Positions 17,330 through 24,900 of a stretch of DNA of 48,108 nt are shown here, piece by piece. The stretch covers positions 1 through 48,108 of the forward strand of contig JBBSGP010000025.1 in assembly GCA_038253885.1 (NCBI GenBank), given 5' to 3'. The first letter of the stretch is position 1. Each line of letters begins with the position of its first letter. This DNA is from JALZAQ01 sp038253885. GTDB taxonomy: Bacteria; Gemmatimonadota; Gemmatimonadetes; Gemmatimonadales; Gemmatimonadaceae. A program made the translations under genes and the position numbers. A model generated the notes under the pieces. It ran no database searches. It saw nothing but the letters and a program-made list of their open reading frames with translations, and was not told where the DNA came from.

Positions 17330-18021
17330 CGTCGGTTCTCAGCGCTCGCGATGTGCATCGCGATTACGAGCTCGAAGGGGAGGCGGTGCACGCGGTGCGC
17401 GGGCTGTCGCTGGAGATCCAGGCCGGTGAGCATCTCGCCATCACCGGACCGTCGGGGTGCGGAAAGTCCACACTCCTCAATCTGCTCGGCGCTATCGACC
17501 GTCCGAGCGCCGGAAGCATCGCGATCCGCGGCCGCGATGTGGCCCGCATGGGCGACCGCGAGATCACCCGCTTCAGGCTGGAAAACATTGGCTTCGTCTT
17601 TCAGCGCTTCTACCTGGTGCCCATTCTCACGGCGGAGGAGAACGTGGAGCTTCCGATGGCCGAGCGAGGGATGCCGAAGCGGGAGCGGCGGCAGCGCGCC
17701 GCCGAGCTGCTGTCGTTCGTCGATCTGGCTCACCGCCGCCGCCACCGGCCGACCCAGCTCTCTGGTGGAGAGCAGCAGCGCGTCGCGATCGCACGGGCTC
17801 TGGCGAACCGGCCGACCCTCGTTCTGGCTGATGAGCCGACAGGTGAGCTGGATGCTGGCACCGGCGCCGAGATCATCTCCCTCTTTCGGCGACTGAACTC
17901 CGATGGCACAACGGTCGTGGTCGTGACGCACGATGAGGAGCTTGCGCGCGCGGCGCGTCGCGTCGTGCACATGCGCGACGGACGGATCGTGAGCGATGAG
18001 GTGGCCAATGACGGGCTCTGA
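17326..18021 (+). CDS. ABC transporter ATPase (MacB/LolD/AttE type)
   Basis: A 231-residue ATPase of the LolD/MacB class. Walker A GPSGCGKST is near residues 42-50, the Q-loop region reads FVFQRFYLVP, the signature is LSGGEQQR, Walker B is LVLADEPTG and the switch His is in VVTHDEE. Length and the ADEPTGELD form match ATPases that drive FtsX-type permeases by mechanotransmission. GTG 17326 gives a four-base overlap with the upstream permease. The gene end overlaps the next gene by 26 bases, so all five genes of the cassette are translationally linked. Confidence 0.92.
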   Translation: MTSVLSARDVHRDYELEGEAVHAVRGLSLEIQAGEHLAITGPSGCGKSTLLNLLGAIDRPSAGSIAIRGRDVARMGDREITRFRLENIGFVFQRFYLVPILTAEENVELPMAERGMPKRERRQRAAELLSFVDLAHRRRHRPTQLSGGEQQRVAIARALANRPTLVLADEPTGELDAGTGAEIISLFRRLNSDGTTVVVVTHDEELARAARRVVHMRDGRIVSDEVANDGL

Positions 18022-18601
18022 GATAGAGGTCCGAATCCGCGACCTGCGCCACGGGGGATCTGCGTGCGTGGCAACCCGCCGGTGGCCCCTGTCGACGCTC
18101 GTGGCCTACCTGTTCGACGGCCGCGAGTGTGAAGAGGTGCGCTCGCTGCTGGCCAGCGGCAGCGGCGTGGCCCACGACACCCACTCGAGCTGGAGCCCGG
18201 TGCGGATGTCCGAGTCGGAGCTGACGGCAATGGAGCGCGGCTTTCCACAGGGCGCTCCAACAGGTCCGCTCCGACCCGACAAGGTGACAGCCGTGGAGCT
18301 CCACGTGCCCGCGCTGCGTCCCGCCCTGACCGTCCCCCTTCGTATCGACGACCATCCCCTCATCCTCCGCGCTGCCGCGCGTTCCGCCCATGCCCGCTTC
18401 GACTACGGGCCGTGGGCCGACGTATACATCGCGACCCTCGCGCCACACGAGGCCGCCGAGCTGCTCGAGGACCCGGCGCGACGGCTCAGTGATGCCGGGA
18501 GCGCGGAGCTGGCCGCGCGGGTGATCGGAGAGGACGATGCGGCCCTCCACTTTCACGTACCCCGACACGGCGCTCCCGTACCCTGGCTCGACCCAGGGTG
18601 A
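17996..18601 (+). CDS. Unknown protein inside the ABC cassette
   Basis: A 201-residue protein I do not recognise. There is no signal peptide or membrane segment. It has several His and Cys residues (VAHDTHSSW, FDGRECEE, LHFHVPRHG) and a predicted mix of strand and helix. The start could be ATG 17996 or 18008; both overlap the ATPase end. The next gene begins four bases after its stop, so it is clearly part of the cassette and presumably acts with the transporter. AttEFGH-like operons that I know do not need such a protein, which makes it a distinguishing part of this version. Confidence 0.7.
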   Translation: MRWPMTGSEIEVRIRDLRHGGSACVATRRWPLSTLVAYLFDGRECEEVRSLLASGSGVAHDTHSSWSPVRMSESELTAMERGFPQGAPTGPLRPDKVTAVELHVPALRPALTVPLRIDDHPLILRAAARSAHARFDYGPWADVYIATLAPHEAAELLEDPARRLSDAGSAELAARVIGEDDAALHFHVPRHGAPVPWLDPG

Positions 18602-18605
18602 GGCG

Positions 18606-20138
18606 ATGATCACTCGACTGGCGCTGCGCAGCCTCGCCCATCGTCCGTGGCGCTCGGCCATGCTGCTCGGCGGCTATGCCCTTGGCGTCGGCGTGATGAT
18701 CGTGCTCCTCGCGATCGGTGAAGCGCTGCTCACGCAAGCGCGCGACGAGCGCCTGATCGGCGGCGGCTCCATCACGGTCCTGCCGCAGGGTCTGGACGTG
18801 GAGGTCATGAAGACGGGCGGTGTTGGCGGACTCTTCTTCTCCATCGATCGCGCTCGCTTCATCTATCGCCAGCTGCTTGCCTCCCCGCGTCTCGCGCCGT
18901 CCATCTCCGCCGTCGCGCCGCAGATCGACGGCAAGCTGCTCTACCTTCGCACTCGGTCAGGCGTCGAGCTTCCAGTGCGCGCCACCGGCGAAATCCCATC
19001 GCGGACGCGCGCCGCTGGCGCGGCGGCGCCGGTAGCGGCTGGCCGGTGGGGGGACGATGAGGCGGATCGCAGCTGGATGAGCCCAACCCCGCTCGAGCTG
19101 TATGGAGATATCGACCACTTCCATCTCCCTTCCGCGGGACTCGCCAATCGCGACAGCTGGGCAGAATGGCATTACGTCAACGTGCTCTCGAAGAACGGGA
19201 GACAATGGGCCTTCATCTCGTACATCGTGGCTGGCGACGTACCCGATGGGCGGTGGGGCGGCCAGCTCGTGATCACGCTGCGCGAGCAAGGGGGGCGCAC
19301 CCGTCGATTCACGACCAGCGCGAGCGCGCGGGATGTGCGCTTCTCCATCGGCAGCGCCGACGTGCGAGTCGGTGACGCGAGCATCGTGCTGCGCGACGAC
19401 GGCCGCTATGCGCTTCGTGGCCGGGCCCGCGAAGAGGGCGGGCCGGCGACGATCGCGGTGGACCTCGTCGTGTCACCGGATCCGCGCGCGTACTTCCCCG
19501 GCGCGAGCATGGGCGATTGCTCGACGGCAGACCGCGGGCGCTCCGACGAGAGCTGCGCCTTCAGCTCCGGCTATGCGGTGGCGGCGCTGCGCGCCGGCGC
19601 GACGGGCACCCTGTGCGTGGAGCGCGACTGCACCTACTACGAGGGCGCCCAGGCGTACCACGACCACAACTGGGGCGTCTGGCGAGGCGTGGTCTGGGAG
19701 TGGGGGGAGAGCCGTGCGGGATCGTACACCCTGCTGTATGGTCGCGTGCAGCCTCCGGACATTGCCACGTCTGACGCCGCTCCGCTCTTTCTTTTCCTTG
19801 TCGATTCACTCGGATTCCGGGCGCTCTTTCGACCGAGGACAATCTCCTATACCGATGCGCGCGTGATCGATGTCGATGGCCGTTCCGTCAAGGCGCCCGC
19901 GACAGCCGTGATCACGGACACTCGGGGTGACGACACCATCCGGGTGGAGATCGCGATCGAGGACGCCATTGCCACCGACACGCGCCGCCGCCTCATCGAG
20001 CGTGGCGATGCGAGTGCAGCTCGCCGGTTGTTGACGCCCTACTTCATCCAGATGAAGGGACACTCGAGATTGTCCGGGCGAGTCGGGGGGTCCTCGATCA
20101 GAGGCGAGGGGGCCGGATTTTTCGAGACGTACCGGTGA
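18606..20138 (+). CDS. FtsX-type membrane anchor fused to AttH/CrtC lipocalin-like domain
   Basis: A 510-residue protein with two parts. The first 130 residues look like the start of a MacB/FtsX permease: basic RSLAHRPWRS, TM1 (about 18-40), then a periplasmic region. No C-terminal FtsX helices follow. From about residue 165 to the end it is an AttH/CrtC-type calycin domain, recognised by HLPSAG, WAFISYIVAG and above all AYHDHNWGVW (350-359). AttH is the accessory protein of AttEFGH ABC systems; CrtC is a carotenoid hydratase of the same fold. Here the domain would face the periplasm on a membrane anchor. ATG 18606 lies five bases after the previous stop. Confidence 0.75.
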   Translation: MITRLALRSLAHRPWRSAMLLGGYALGVGVMIVLLAIGEALLTQARDERLIGGGSITVLPQGLDVEVMKTGGVGGLFFSIDRARFIYRQLLASPRLAPSISAVAPQIDGKLLYLRTRSGVELPVRATGEIPSRTRAAGAAAPVAAGRWGDDEADRSWMSPTPLELYGDIDHFHLPSAGLANRDSWAEWHYVNVLSKNGRQWAFISYIVAGDVPDGRWGGQLVITLREQGGRTRRFTTSASARDVRFSIGSADVRVGDASIVLRDDGRYALRGRAREEGGPATIAVDLVVSPDPRAYFPGASMGDCSTADRGRSDESCAFSSGYAVAALRAGATGTLCVERDCTYYEGAQAYHDHNWGVWRGVVWEWGESRAGSYTLLYGRVQPPDIATSDAAPLFLFLVDSLGFRALFRPRTISYTDARVIDVDGRSVKAPATAVITDTRGDDTIRVEIAIEDAIATDTRRRLIERGDASAARRLLTPYFIQMKGHSRLSGRVGGSSIRGEGAGFFETYR

Positions 20139-20163
20139 GGAGTGCGCGGACGACCTGAGGATC

Positions 20164-20200
20164 GTGCGGGATGCCCCTGACTCCTCGTGGCATCCCGCAC
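20164..20200. terminator. Hairpin between convergent genes
   Basis: A perfect 12-bp stem (20164-20175 with 20189-20200) and 13-base loop, placed between the stops of the ABC cassette (20138) and the convergent glycine-zipper gene (20217). There is no T tract on either side, so it may act as an mRNA 3'-end stabiliser or a Rho-assisted terminator. Confidence 0.5.
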
Positions 20201-20216
20201 CCCCCGATCGCCTTAT

Positions 20217-20792
20217 CTACACGTTCGTCTCATCCCTCAGCAGTGCGTCCCTCGCCGACCCGGTGCGGTCGTGCTGGGTGTGCGGCGCGGTACTCGGCGT
20301 CTCCACATGCTCTGCCGACTGTCGCGTGAATGCCTCGCGCGCATAATTGCGCGCCGTCGACCACTCACCGTGCTTGGTCCTGAGGTCGCTCGTCCACCCC
20401 TTTTCCAGGTCGGACTCGATCTGGTCGAAGTTGCGGCCTCGGTAGTCCGGGTTGTACCCCGCGACGTGACCGAGCTGGTACGCGGGGCGCACGTCCTCGT
20501 ACCGACGGTCGGCCAGCTGGGCGGACGCTCCCTCGTAGTGTGAGCGGTAGTAGTCATCGTCCGTGCTCGTGAACCGATCGGTTGCCGCCTCGGCTGCGGC
20601 GTGGCCTGCCCACCAGCCGCCGACCGCGCCAGCAATGCCTCCGACCACCGTTCCGATCGGACCGCCGACGACCGTGCCGATGGCCGCTCCCGCGAGCGTG
20701 CCGCCGACGCCGCCGGCCGCCTCCGACGCGGGTTTGTTCGGACCCATATCGGTCGATTCCAGAGCCTCGTTCCTGTCGTCAGGATTCTTCAT
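20217..20792 (-). CDS. Glycine-zipper protein of unknown function
   Basis: A 191-residue protein. Residues about 25-65 form a glycine zipper (GGVGGTLAGAAIGTVVGGPI followed by GTVVGGIAGAVGGWWAGHAA), a pattern that packs into membranes or oligomers. The remainder is hydrophilic and rich in Tyr, Asp and Arg (DDDYYRSHYEG, YRGRNFDQIE). There is no classical signal peptide. Start is ATG 20792 with a good GGGAGGA Shine-Dalgarno sequence seven bases upstream. Proteins of this kind are often stress-linked envelope proteins, but no function can be assigned here. It is divergent from the DUF72 gene. Confidence 0.78.
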   Translation of the reverse strand: MKNPDDRNEALESTDMGPNKPASEAAGGVGGTLAGAAIGTVVGGPIGTVVGGIAGAVGGWWAGHAAAEAATDRFTSTDDDYYRSHYEGASAQLADRRYEDVRPAYQLGHVAGYNPDYRGRNFDQIESDLEKGWTSDLRTKHGEWSTARNYAREAFTRQSAEHVETPSTAPHTQHDRTGSARDALLRDETNV

Positions 20793-20914
20793 GGTTCCTC
20801 CCGGAATGCCGCCCGAAGGCGGGCTGGACACCGCTTCAAAAGCAAGTTCGGGACCCGCGCCGCGCGCCGACTTATCCGCTTGACATCCCCCTGGAGGCGC
20901 CGCCCATTCCCCGC

Positions 20915-21724
20915 ATGACCGGCCAGATTCGCATCGGCACACAGGGATGGAACTACGACGCGTGGCTCGGACCTTTCTACCCGGCGAGCACGCGCCCCGC
21001 CGACTTTCTCACCGTCTACTCCCGCGCGTTCGATACGGTGGAGGTGGATTCCACCTTCTACGCGATCCCATCCGCCAGAACCGTGCGGGGTTGGGCCGAG
21101 CGCACCCCGAAGGGCTTCGAGTTCGCCCTCAAGCTCCCACAGGAGATCACGCACGAGCGCAAGCTGCGCGACTCGGCCGATGTCGCCCAGCTTTTTTTTG
21201 AGCGGGCGCGGGAGCTGGGCCCCAAGCTCGCCGCCGTTCTCATCCAACTGGGCCCGGATTTCGCGCCGGCAGCTCTGCCAAACCTTGCCGCCTTTCTGCC
21301 GCAGCTCCCCCGCGACATCCGGGTGGCCATCGAGTTCCGGCAGAGAGGCTGGATAAACGACGGAATCCTCGCCCTCCTCGCCGAGCATAACGTCGCCCTC
21401 GCGCTGACCGACGGGCGATGGATCCCGCGCAAGACGATGCTCGCCCTGGCCGGCCGGCCGACCGCGGATTTCGCTTACGTGAGGTGGATGGGACCCGATC
21501 GGGACATCGTGGACTACTCGCGCATCCAGTTCGACCGCAGTCGCGAGCTCGAGCAATGGAGCTCTGTCATCGGTCCTCTCGCCCAGAAAGCGCACGCCGT
21601 TTACGGCTACGTGAACAACCACTGGGCCGGACACAGCCCGGAATCCGCCCGGCAGCTCCAGCGACTGCTCAGGCAGAAGCCGGTGGATCCGGAGATGCTG
21701 GGGGAGCAGATGAGCCTGTTCTGA
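20915..21724 (+). CDS. DUF72 (YecE-like) protein
   Basis: A 269-residue TIM-barrel protein of the DUF72/YecE family. The start IRIGTQGWNYDAWLGPFYP is diagnostic, followed by VEVDSTFYAIPS (about 41-52), FEFALKLPQEITHERKL (about 68-84) and the C-terminal YGYVNNHWAGHSP. The biochemical function of the family is not established. ATG 20915 is the only start that yields the complete domain; open frame further upstream is the antisense of the glycine-zipper gene. A TTGACA lies at 20880-20885, but no convincing -10 box follows. Confidence 0.85.
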   Translation: MTGQIRIGTQGWNYDAWLGPFYPASTRPADFLTVYSRAFDTVEVDSTFYAIPSARTVRGWAERTPKGFEFALKLPQEITHERKLRDSADVAQLFFERARELGPKLAAVLIQLGPDFAPAALPNLAAFLPQLPRDIRVAIEFRQRGWINDGILALLAEHNVALALTDGRWIPRKTMLALAGRPTADFAYVRWMGPDRDIVDYSRIQFDRSRELEQWSSVIGPLAQKAHAVYGYVNNHWAGHSPESARQLQRLLRQKPVDPEMLGEQMSLF

Positions 21725-21746
21725 GCCTCGGTCCTATCTTTTCTTG

Positions 21747-22472
21747 ATGCTCTCCCGCCGCAATCTTCTCGCCGCATGTCTCGGATTGATCACCGCAATC
21801 GCCTGCGCTCAGCTCGGACGATGGCAGTTGCGGAGGCTGGCGGAGAGGCGACAGAGAAACGCGCTCGTGATGGCGCGCATGGCGTCTCCCGCGCTCGGTG
21901 TGGGAGGGGTGCCCGCGAAAGCCGGGGTGCAGCGCTTCCGGCGCATGCGGGTCTCCGGGCGCTTCGACTTCGACCACGACATTGCCCTGACCGGCCGGGC
22001 TCGGCAGGGAGCACCAGGGGTGAACATCATCACGCCATTACGCCCGGAGGATGGCGGACCGGCGGTGCTCGTGAACCGAGGCTGGGTGTATTCCCCCGAC
22101 GCGGCCTCGGTGGAGTTTGCCCGCTGGCAGGAGCCGGAGCAGGCCACAGTCGAAGGCTACGTGGAGGAGCTGGAGAGCCCGCCGGCAGCCAGCGACCACT
22201 CGCGATTGGCTGCACGAAGCTGGCGCCGGCTGGACCGGAGCATTGCCACGTCGCTTCCCTATCCCGCGGCGCCCTACGTCGTCGTCGCCCTCACGCCGCC
22301 GTCTGGCGAGGCGCACTCGCCACAGCGGCTCGCTCCTCCGCCCCTCGATGAGGGGTCGCACCAGAGCTACGCCGTGCAATGGTTCTCCTTCGCCGTCATA
22401 GCGCTGGTCGGCGCGGGTATTCTCATCCGGCAGGATCTCGAGCGGCAACGACGCGACGGGAGCGTGGGCTGA
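21747..22472 (+). CDS. SURF1-family cytochrome oxidase assembly protein
   Basis: A 241-residue SURF1-family protein. It has an N-terminal transmembrane helix (about 6-22) followed by LGRWQLRRLAERR, a central domain with VLVNRGWVYSP (about 108-118), and a C-terminal helix entered by SYAVQWFSFAVIALVG. SURF1/Shy1 proteins deliver heme a or otherwise help build aa3-type cytochrome c oxidase. No oxidase genes lie nearby. ATG 21747 starts 22 bases after the DUF72 stop; a TTG at 21744 is less likely. The gene ends at a GNRA-capped hairpin. Confidence 0.85.
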   Translation: MLSRRNLLAACLGLITAIACAQLGRWQLRRLAERRQRNALVMARMASPALGVGGVPAKAGVQRFRRMRVSGRFDFDHDIALTGRARQGAPGVNIITPLRPEDGGPAVLVNRGWVYSPDAASVEFARWQEPEQATVEGYVEELESPPAASDHSRLAARSWRRLDRSIATSLPYPAAPYVVVALTPPSGEAHSPQRLAPPPLDEGSHQSYAVQWFSFAVIALVGAGILIRQDLERQRRDGSVG

Positions 22473-22490
22473 CGCCCGGCAACGGGCGTC
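22471..22490. terminator. GCAA-tetraloop hairpin at the SURF1 stop codon
   Basis: An 8-bp perfect stem (22471-22478 with 22483-22490) closed by a GCAA tetraloop, beginning at the stop codon of the SURF1 gene. The loop is of the stable GNRA class. No T tract follows, so it is more likely an mRNA end structure than a classical intrinsic terminator. Confidence 0.45.
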
Positions 22491-22524
22491 CCGTGCCGTG
22501 TACGGGGTGCGAGCCGTCATTTAC

Positions 22525-22539
22525 TATACAATGGTACCA
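22525..22539 (+). promoter_or_regulatory. Candidate -10 box with overlapping palindrome upstream of acyl-CoA dehydrogenase
   Basis: TATACAAT (22525-22532) is a good -10-like element in GC-rich DNA, but no clear -35 box lies 16-18 bases upstream. It runs directly into TGGTACCA (22532-22539), a perfect 8-bp palindrome 24 bases before the ATG. A repressor bound there would block this promoter. The regulator is not identified. Confidence 0.35.
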
Positions 22540-22562
22540 GATCTCACCCCGATGAGCTCTCC

Positions 22563-24497
22563 ATGACCAGCCCCTCCCCGCACGCGCTCGCCACCGAGAA
22601 GGAAGCCCGCGACGTCGCCGAAGCGGCGCGTGAGAGCGAGTGGGCGGCGCCGAGCTTTCTTCGCGACCTCTTTCTCGGGCGCTTCCGGCTCGATCTGATC
22701 CATCCTCATCCGCCGGAAGACGAGGCGGAGACGGCGAGGGCGAAGCCTTTCATGGACAAGCTCCGCGCTTTCATGGAGCGCGTGGACTCCGAGGAGATCG
22801 ACCGCACCGGACACATCCCGGAGGCCCTCGTACAGGAGTTGCGCGACATGGGCGCGTTCGGAATCAAGATTCCGAAGGAGTACGGGGGACTCGGCCTGTC
22901 GCAGATGAGCTATGTGCGGGCCATGGCGCTGGTGACCTCCAAGGACGGATCTCTCACGGCGCTCCTCTCCGCCAGCCAGTCCATCGGCGTGCCAAACCCG
23001 CTCAAGCTCTTCGGCACGGAGGAGCAGAAGAAAAGATATTTCCCGCGACTCGCCAAGGGGGCCATCTCCGCGTTCGCGCTGACGGAGACCGATGCGGGCT
23101 CCGATCCGGCCAACATGCGCACCAGCGCCACTCCCTCGGCCGACGGGACACACTACCTGCTCAACGGAACGAAGCTCTGGTGCACCAACGGAACGCGCGC
23201 CGAGCTGATGGTCGTGATGGCCCGCACGCCGGACCGGATCGTGAACGGCAAGCCGAAGAAGCAGATTACGGCATTCATCGTCGAGACGGCCTGGCCAGGC
23301 GTGGAGGTCATCCACCGCTGTCACTTCATGGGGCTCAGGGCGATCGAGAACGGCGTCATCCGCTTCGACAACGTGCGAGTGCCGCGAGAGAACATCCTCT
23401 GGGGCGAAGGCCGTGGTCTCAAGCTCGCCCTCATCACGCTGAACACGGGACGGCTGACCCTGCCCGCGAGCGCCGCCGGCGGAGCGAAGCAGATGCTCCG
23501 GGTCTCCCGCCAATGGGCGATGGAGCGCGTGCAGTGGGGCCAACCGATCGGCAAGCACGAGGCCGTGGCGCAGAAGATCGCGAAGATGGCTGCCAACACC
23601 TTCGCCATGGAGTCTGTGGCCGAGTTGGCGTCCGCCATGTCCGATCGCGGCGACTCCGACATCCGGCTCGAGGCCGCGGTCGCGAAGATGTGGAACACGG
23701 AAGCCGGCTGGCGCATCATCGACGATACGCTTCAGATCCGCGGCGGGCGGGGCTACGAGACCGCGCAGTCGCTCGCCGACCGGGGCGAGCCGCCGATCCC
23801 GATCGAGCGAGCGATGCGCGACTTCCGGATCAATCTGATCTTCGAGGGCTCATCGGAGATCATGCGCCTCTTCATCGCGCGCGAGGCGGTAGACACGCAT
23901 CTCAAGATCGCCGGGAACATCATCAATCCGGAGGCGACGACGCGGGAGAAGCTGGCCGCATTCGCGAAGGCGGGTGGCTATTACTCCACCTGGTATCCCT
24001 CCCGCTGGCTCGGGTGGGGTCGCTGGCCGCGCTATACCGAATTCGGCCGACTGGCTCGACACGTCCGCTACTGCGAGCGCACGGCCCGCCATCTGGCCCG
24101 GTCGATCTTCCACGCCATGGTTCGATTTGGTCCGAAGCTCGAGCGAAAGCAGGCCGTCCTGTTCCGGGCCGTGGACATCGGAGCCGAGCTGTTCGCGATG
24201 GCCGCGACGTGCTCGCGAGCCCATATGCTCGCGAAGAAAGGCGATAGCAACGCCCTCGTGCTGGCAGACCTCTTCTGCCGCGAGGCGCGGCTGAGGATCG
24301 CCGACCACTTCCGCTATTTCTTCGGCCCCAACGACACCGCTCTCTACGCCATCGCGATGCAGGTGCTGAAAGGAGATTACGCCTGGCTCGAGCGCGGGAT
24401 CGTCGGCATGCAGGCCACGTTGCCACTGGACTCCGACCGGCTGGTGGCCACTCCAGTCGCCCCCTTTCGCCGCGAAGTAGCGATCGTCGGCGACTAG
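22563..24497 (+). CDS. Acyl-CoA dehydrogenase, large form with C-terminal extension
   Basis: A 644-residue flavoprotein that introduces the first double bond in fatty-acid beta-oxidation. FALTETDAGSD (about 177-187) is the FAD/substrate signature, IEN-x-VIRFDNVRVP lies at about 258-273, and the catalytic base is Glu428 in FEGSSEI. Beyond the usual 400-residue core it has an extra 200-residue helical C-terminal domain, as in VLCAD/ACAD9-type enzymes that work as dimers on long chains. Its TAG stop is shared with the convergent csoR gene through CTAG at 24494-24497. Chain-length preference is inferred from architecture. Confidence 0.88.
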   Translation: MTSPSPHALATEKEARDVAEAARESEWAAPSFLRDLFLGRFRLDLIHPHPPEDEAETARAKPFMDKLRAFMERVDSEEIDRTGHIPEALVQELRDMGAFGIKIPKEYGGLGLSQMSYVRAMALVTSKDGSLTALLSASQSIGVPNPLKLFGTEEQKKRYFPRLAKGAISAFALTETDAGSDPANMRTSATPSADGTHYLLNGTKLWCTNGTRAELMVVMARTPDRIVNGKPKKQITAFIVETAWPGVEVIHRCHFMGLRAIENGVIRFDNVRVPRENILWGEGRGLKLALITLNTGRLTLPASAAGGAKQMLRVSRQWAMERVQWGQPIGKHEAVAQKIAKMAANTFAMESVAELASAMSDRGDSDIRLEAAVAKMWNTEAGWRIIDDTLQIRGGRGYETAQSLADRGEPPIPIERAMRDFRINLIFEGSSEIMRLFIAREAVDTHLKIAGNIINPEATTREKLAAFAKAGGYYSTWYPSRWLGWGRWPRYTEFGRLARHVRYCERTARHLARSIFHAMVRFGPKLERKQAVLFRAVDIGAELFAMAATCSRAHMLAKKGDSNALVLADLFCREARLRIADHFRYFFGPNDTALYAIAMQVLKGDYAWLERGIVGMQATLPLDSDRLVATPVAPFRREVAIVGD

Positions 24498-24877
24498 CGC
24501 GCGCTGCGGTACATCAGCTCCACCAGCTCGTCGTACATCGCCTCGGCTCGCGGCTCGTCGCCGGAGCGGATGGCCTCGGACGCGCAATGGCGAATGTGGT
24601 TGTGCATGAGCTCACGACCCACGGAGCGCAGCGCTTCGTGTGCCGACGCGATCTGGGTCATGATGTCGGCGCAGTAACGATCCTCCTCGACCATCTTCTG
24701 GAGGCCGCGAACCTGCCCCTCGATGCGCCGCAGGCGGCGGAGATTGCGAAGCTTGGCATCAGGATCGACCGCCACCGCCTTGCGTCCACCACCTCCGGGC
24801 GCGGCGGCGGTCATACCGCAGCCACACGCGATCGTCTGGTCGCCCGAGTCTCTGGCGCTCTTGGTCTTGGCTGGCAT
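24494..24877 (-). CDS. csoR: CsoR-family copper-sensing repressor
   Basis: A 127-residue CsoR/RcnR-family protein. Its Cu(I) ligands Cys69, His94 and Cys98 have exactly the spacing of Mycobacterium CsoR (Cys36, His61, Cys65), which favours copper over nickel, cobalt or formaldehyde sensing. LRRIEGQVRGLQKMVEEDRY is the family signature. The first 40 residues form an extension with a CGCGM cluster of unknown use. It is the last gene of the copper operon, 23 bases after copA, and would repress the operon until Cu(I) binds. No strong Shine-Dalgarno sequence is seen. Confidence 0.9.
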   Translation of the reverse strand: MPAKTKSARDSGDQTIACGCGMTAAAPGGGGRKAVAVDPDAKLRNLRRLRRIEGQVRGLQKMVEEDRYCADIMTQIASAHEALRSVGRELMHNHIRHCASEAIRSGDEPRAEAMYDELVELMYRSAR

Positions 24878-24900
24878 GAGCTCTGTCCGGTGAGAGGCTG

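Noticed and set aside
22640..24247. A 535-codon plus-strand frame inside the acyl-CoA dehydrogenase gene
   Set aside because: Same strand but another frame of a gene with complete family motifs; the translation is compositionally biased.
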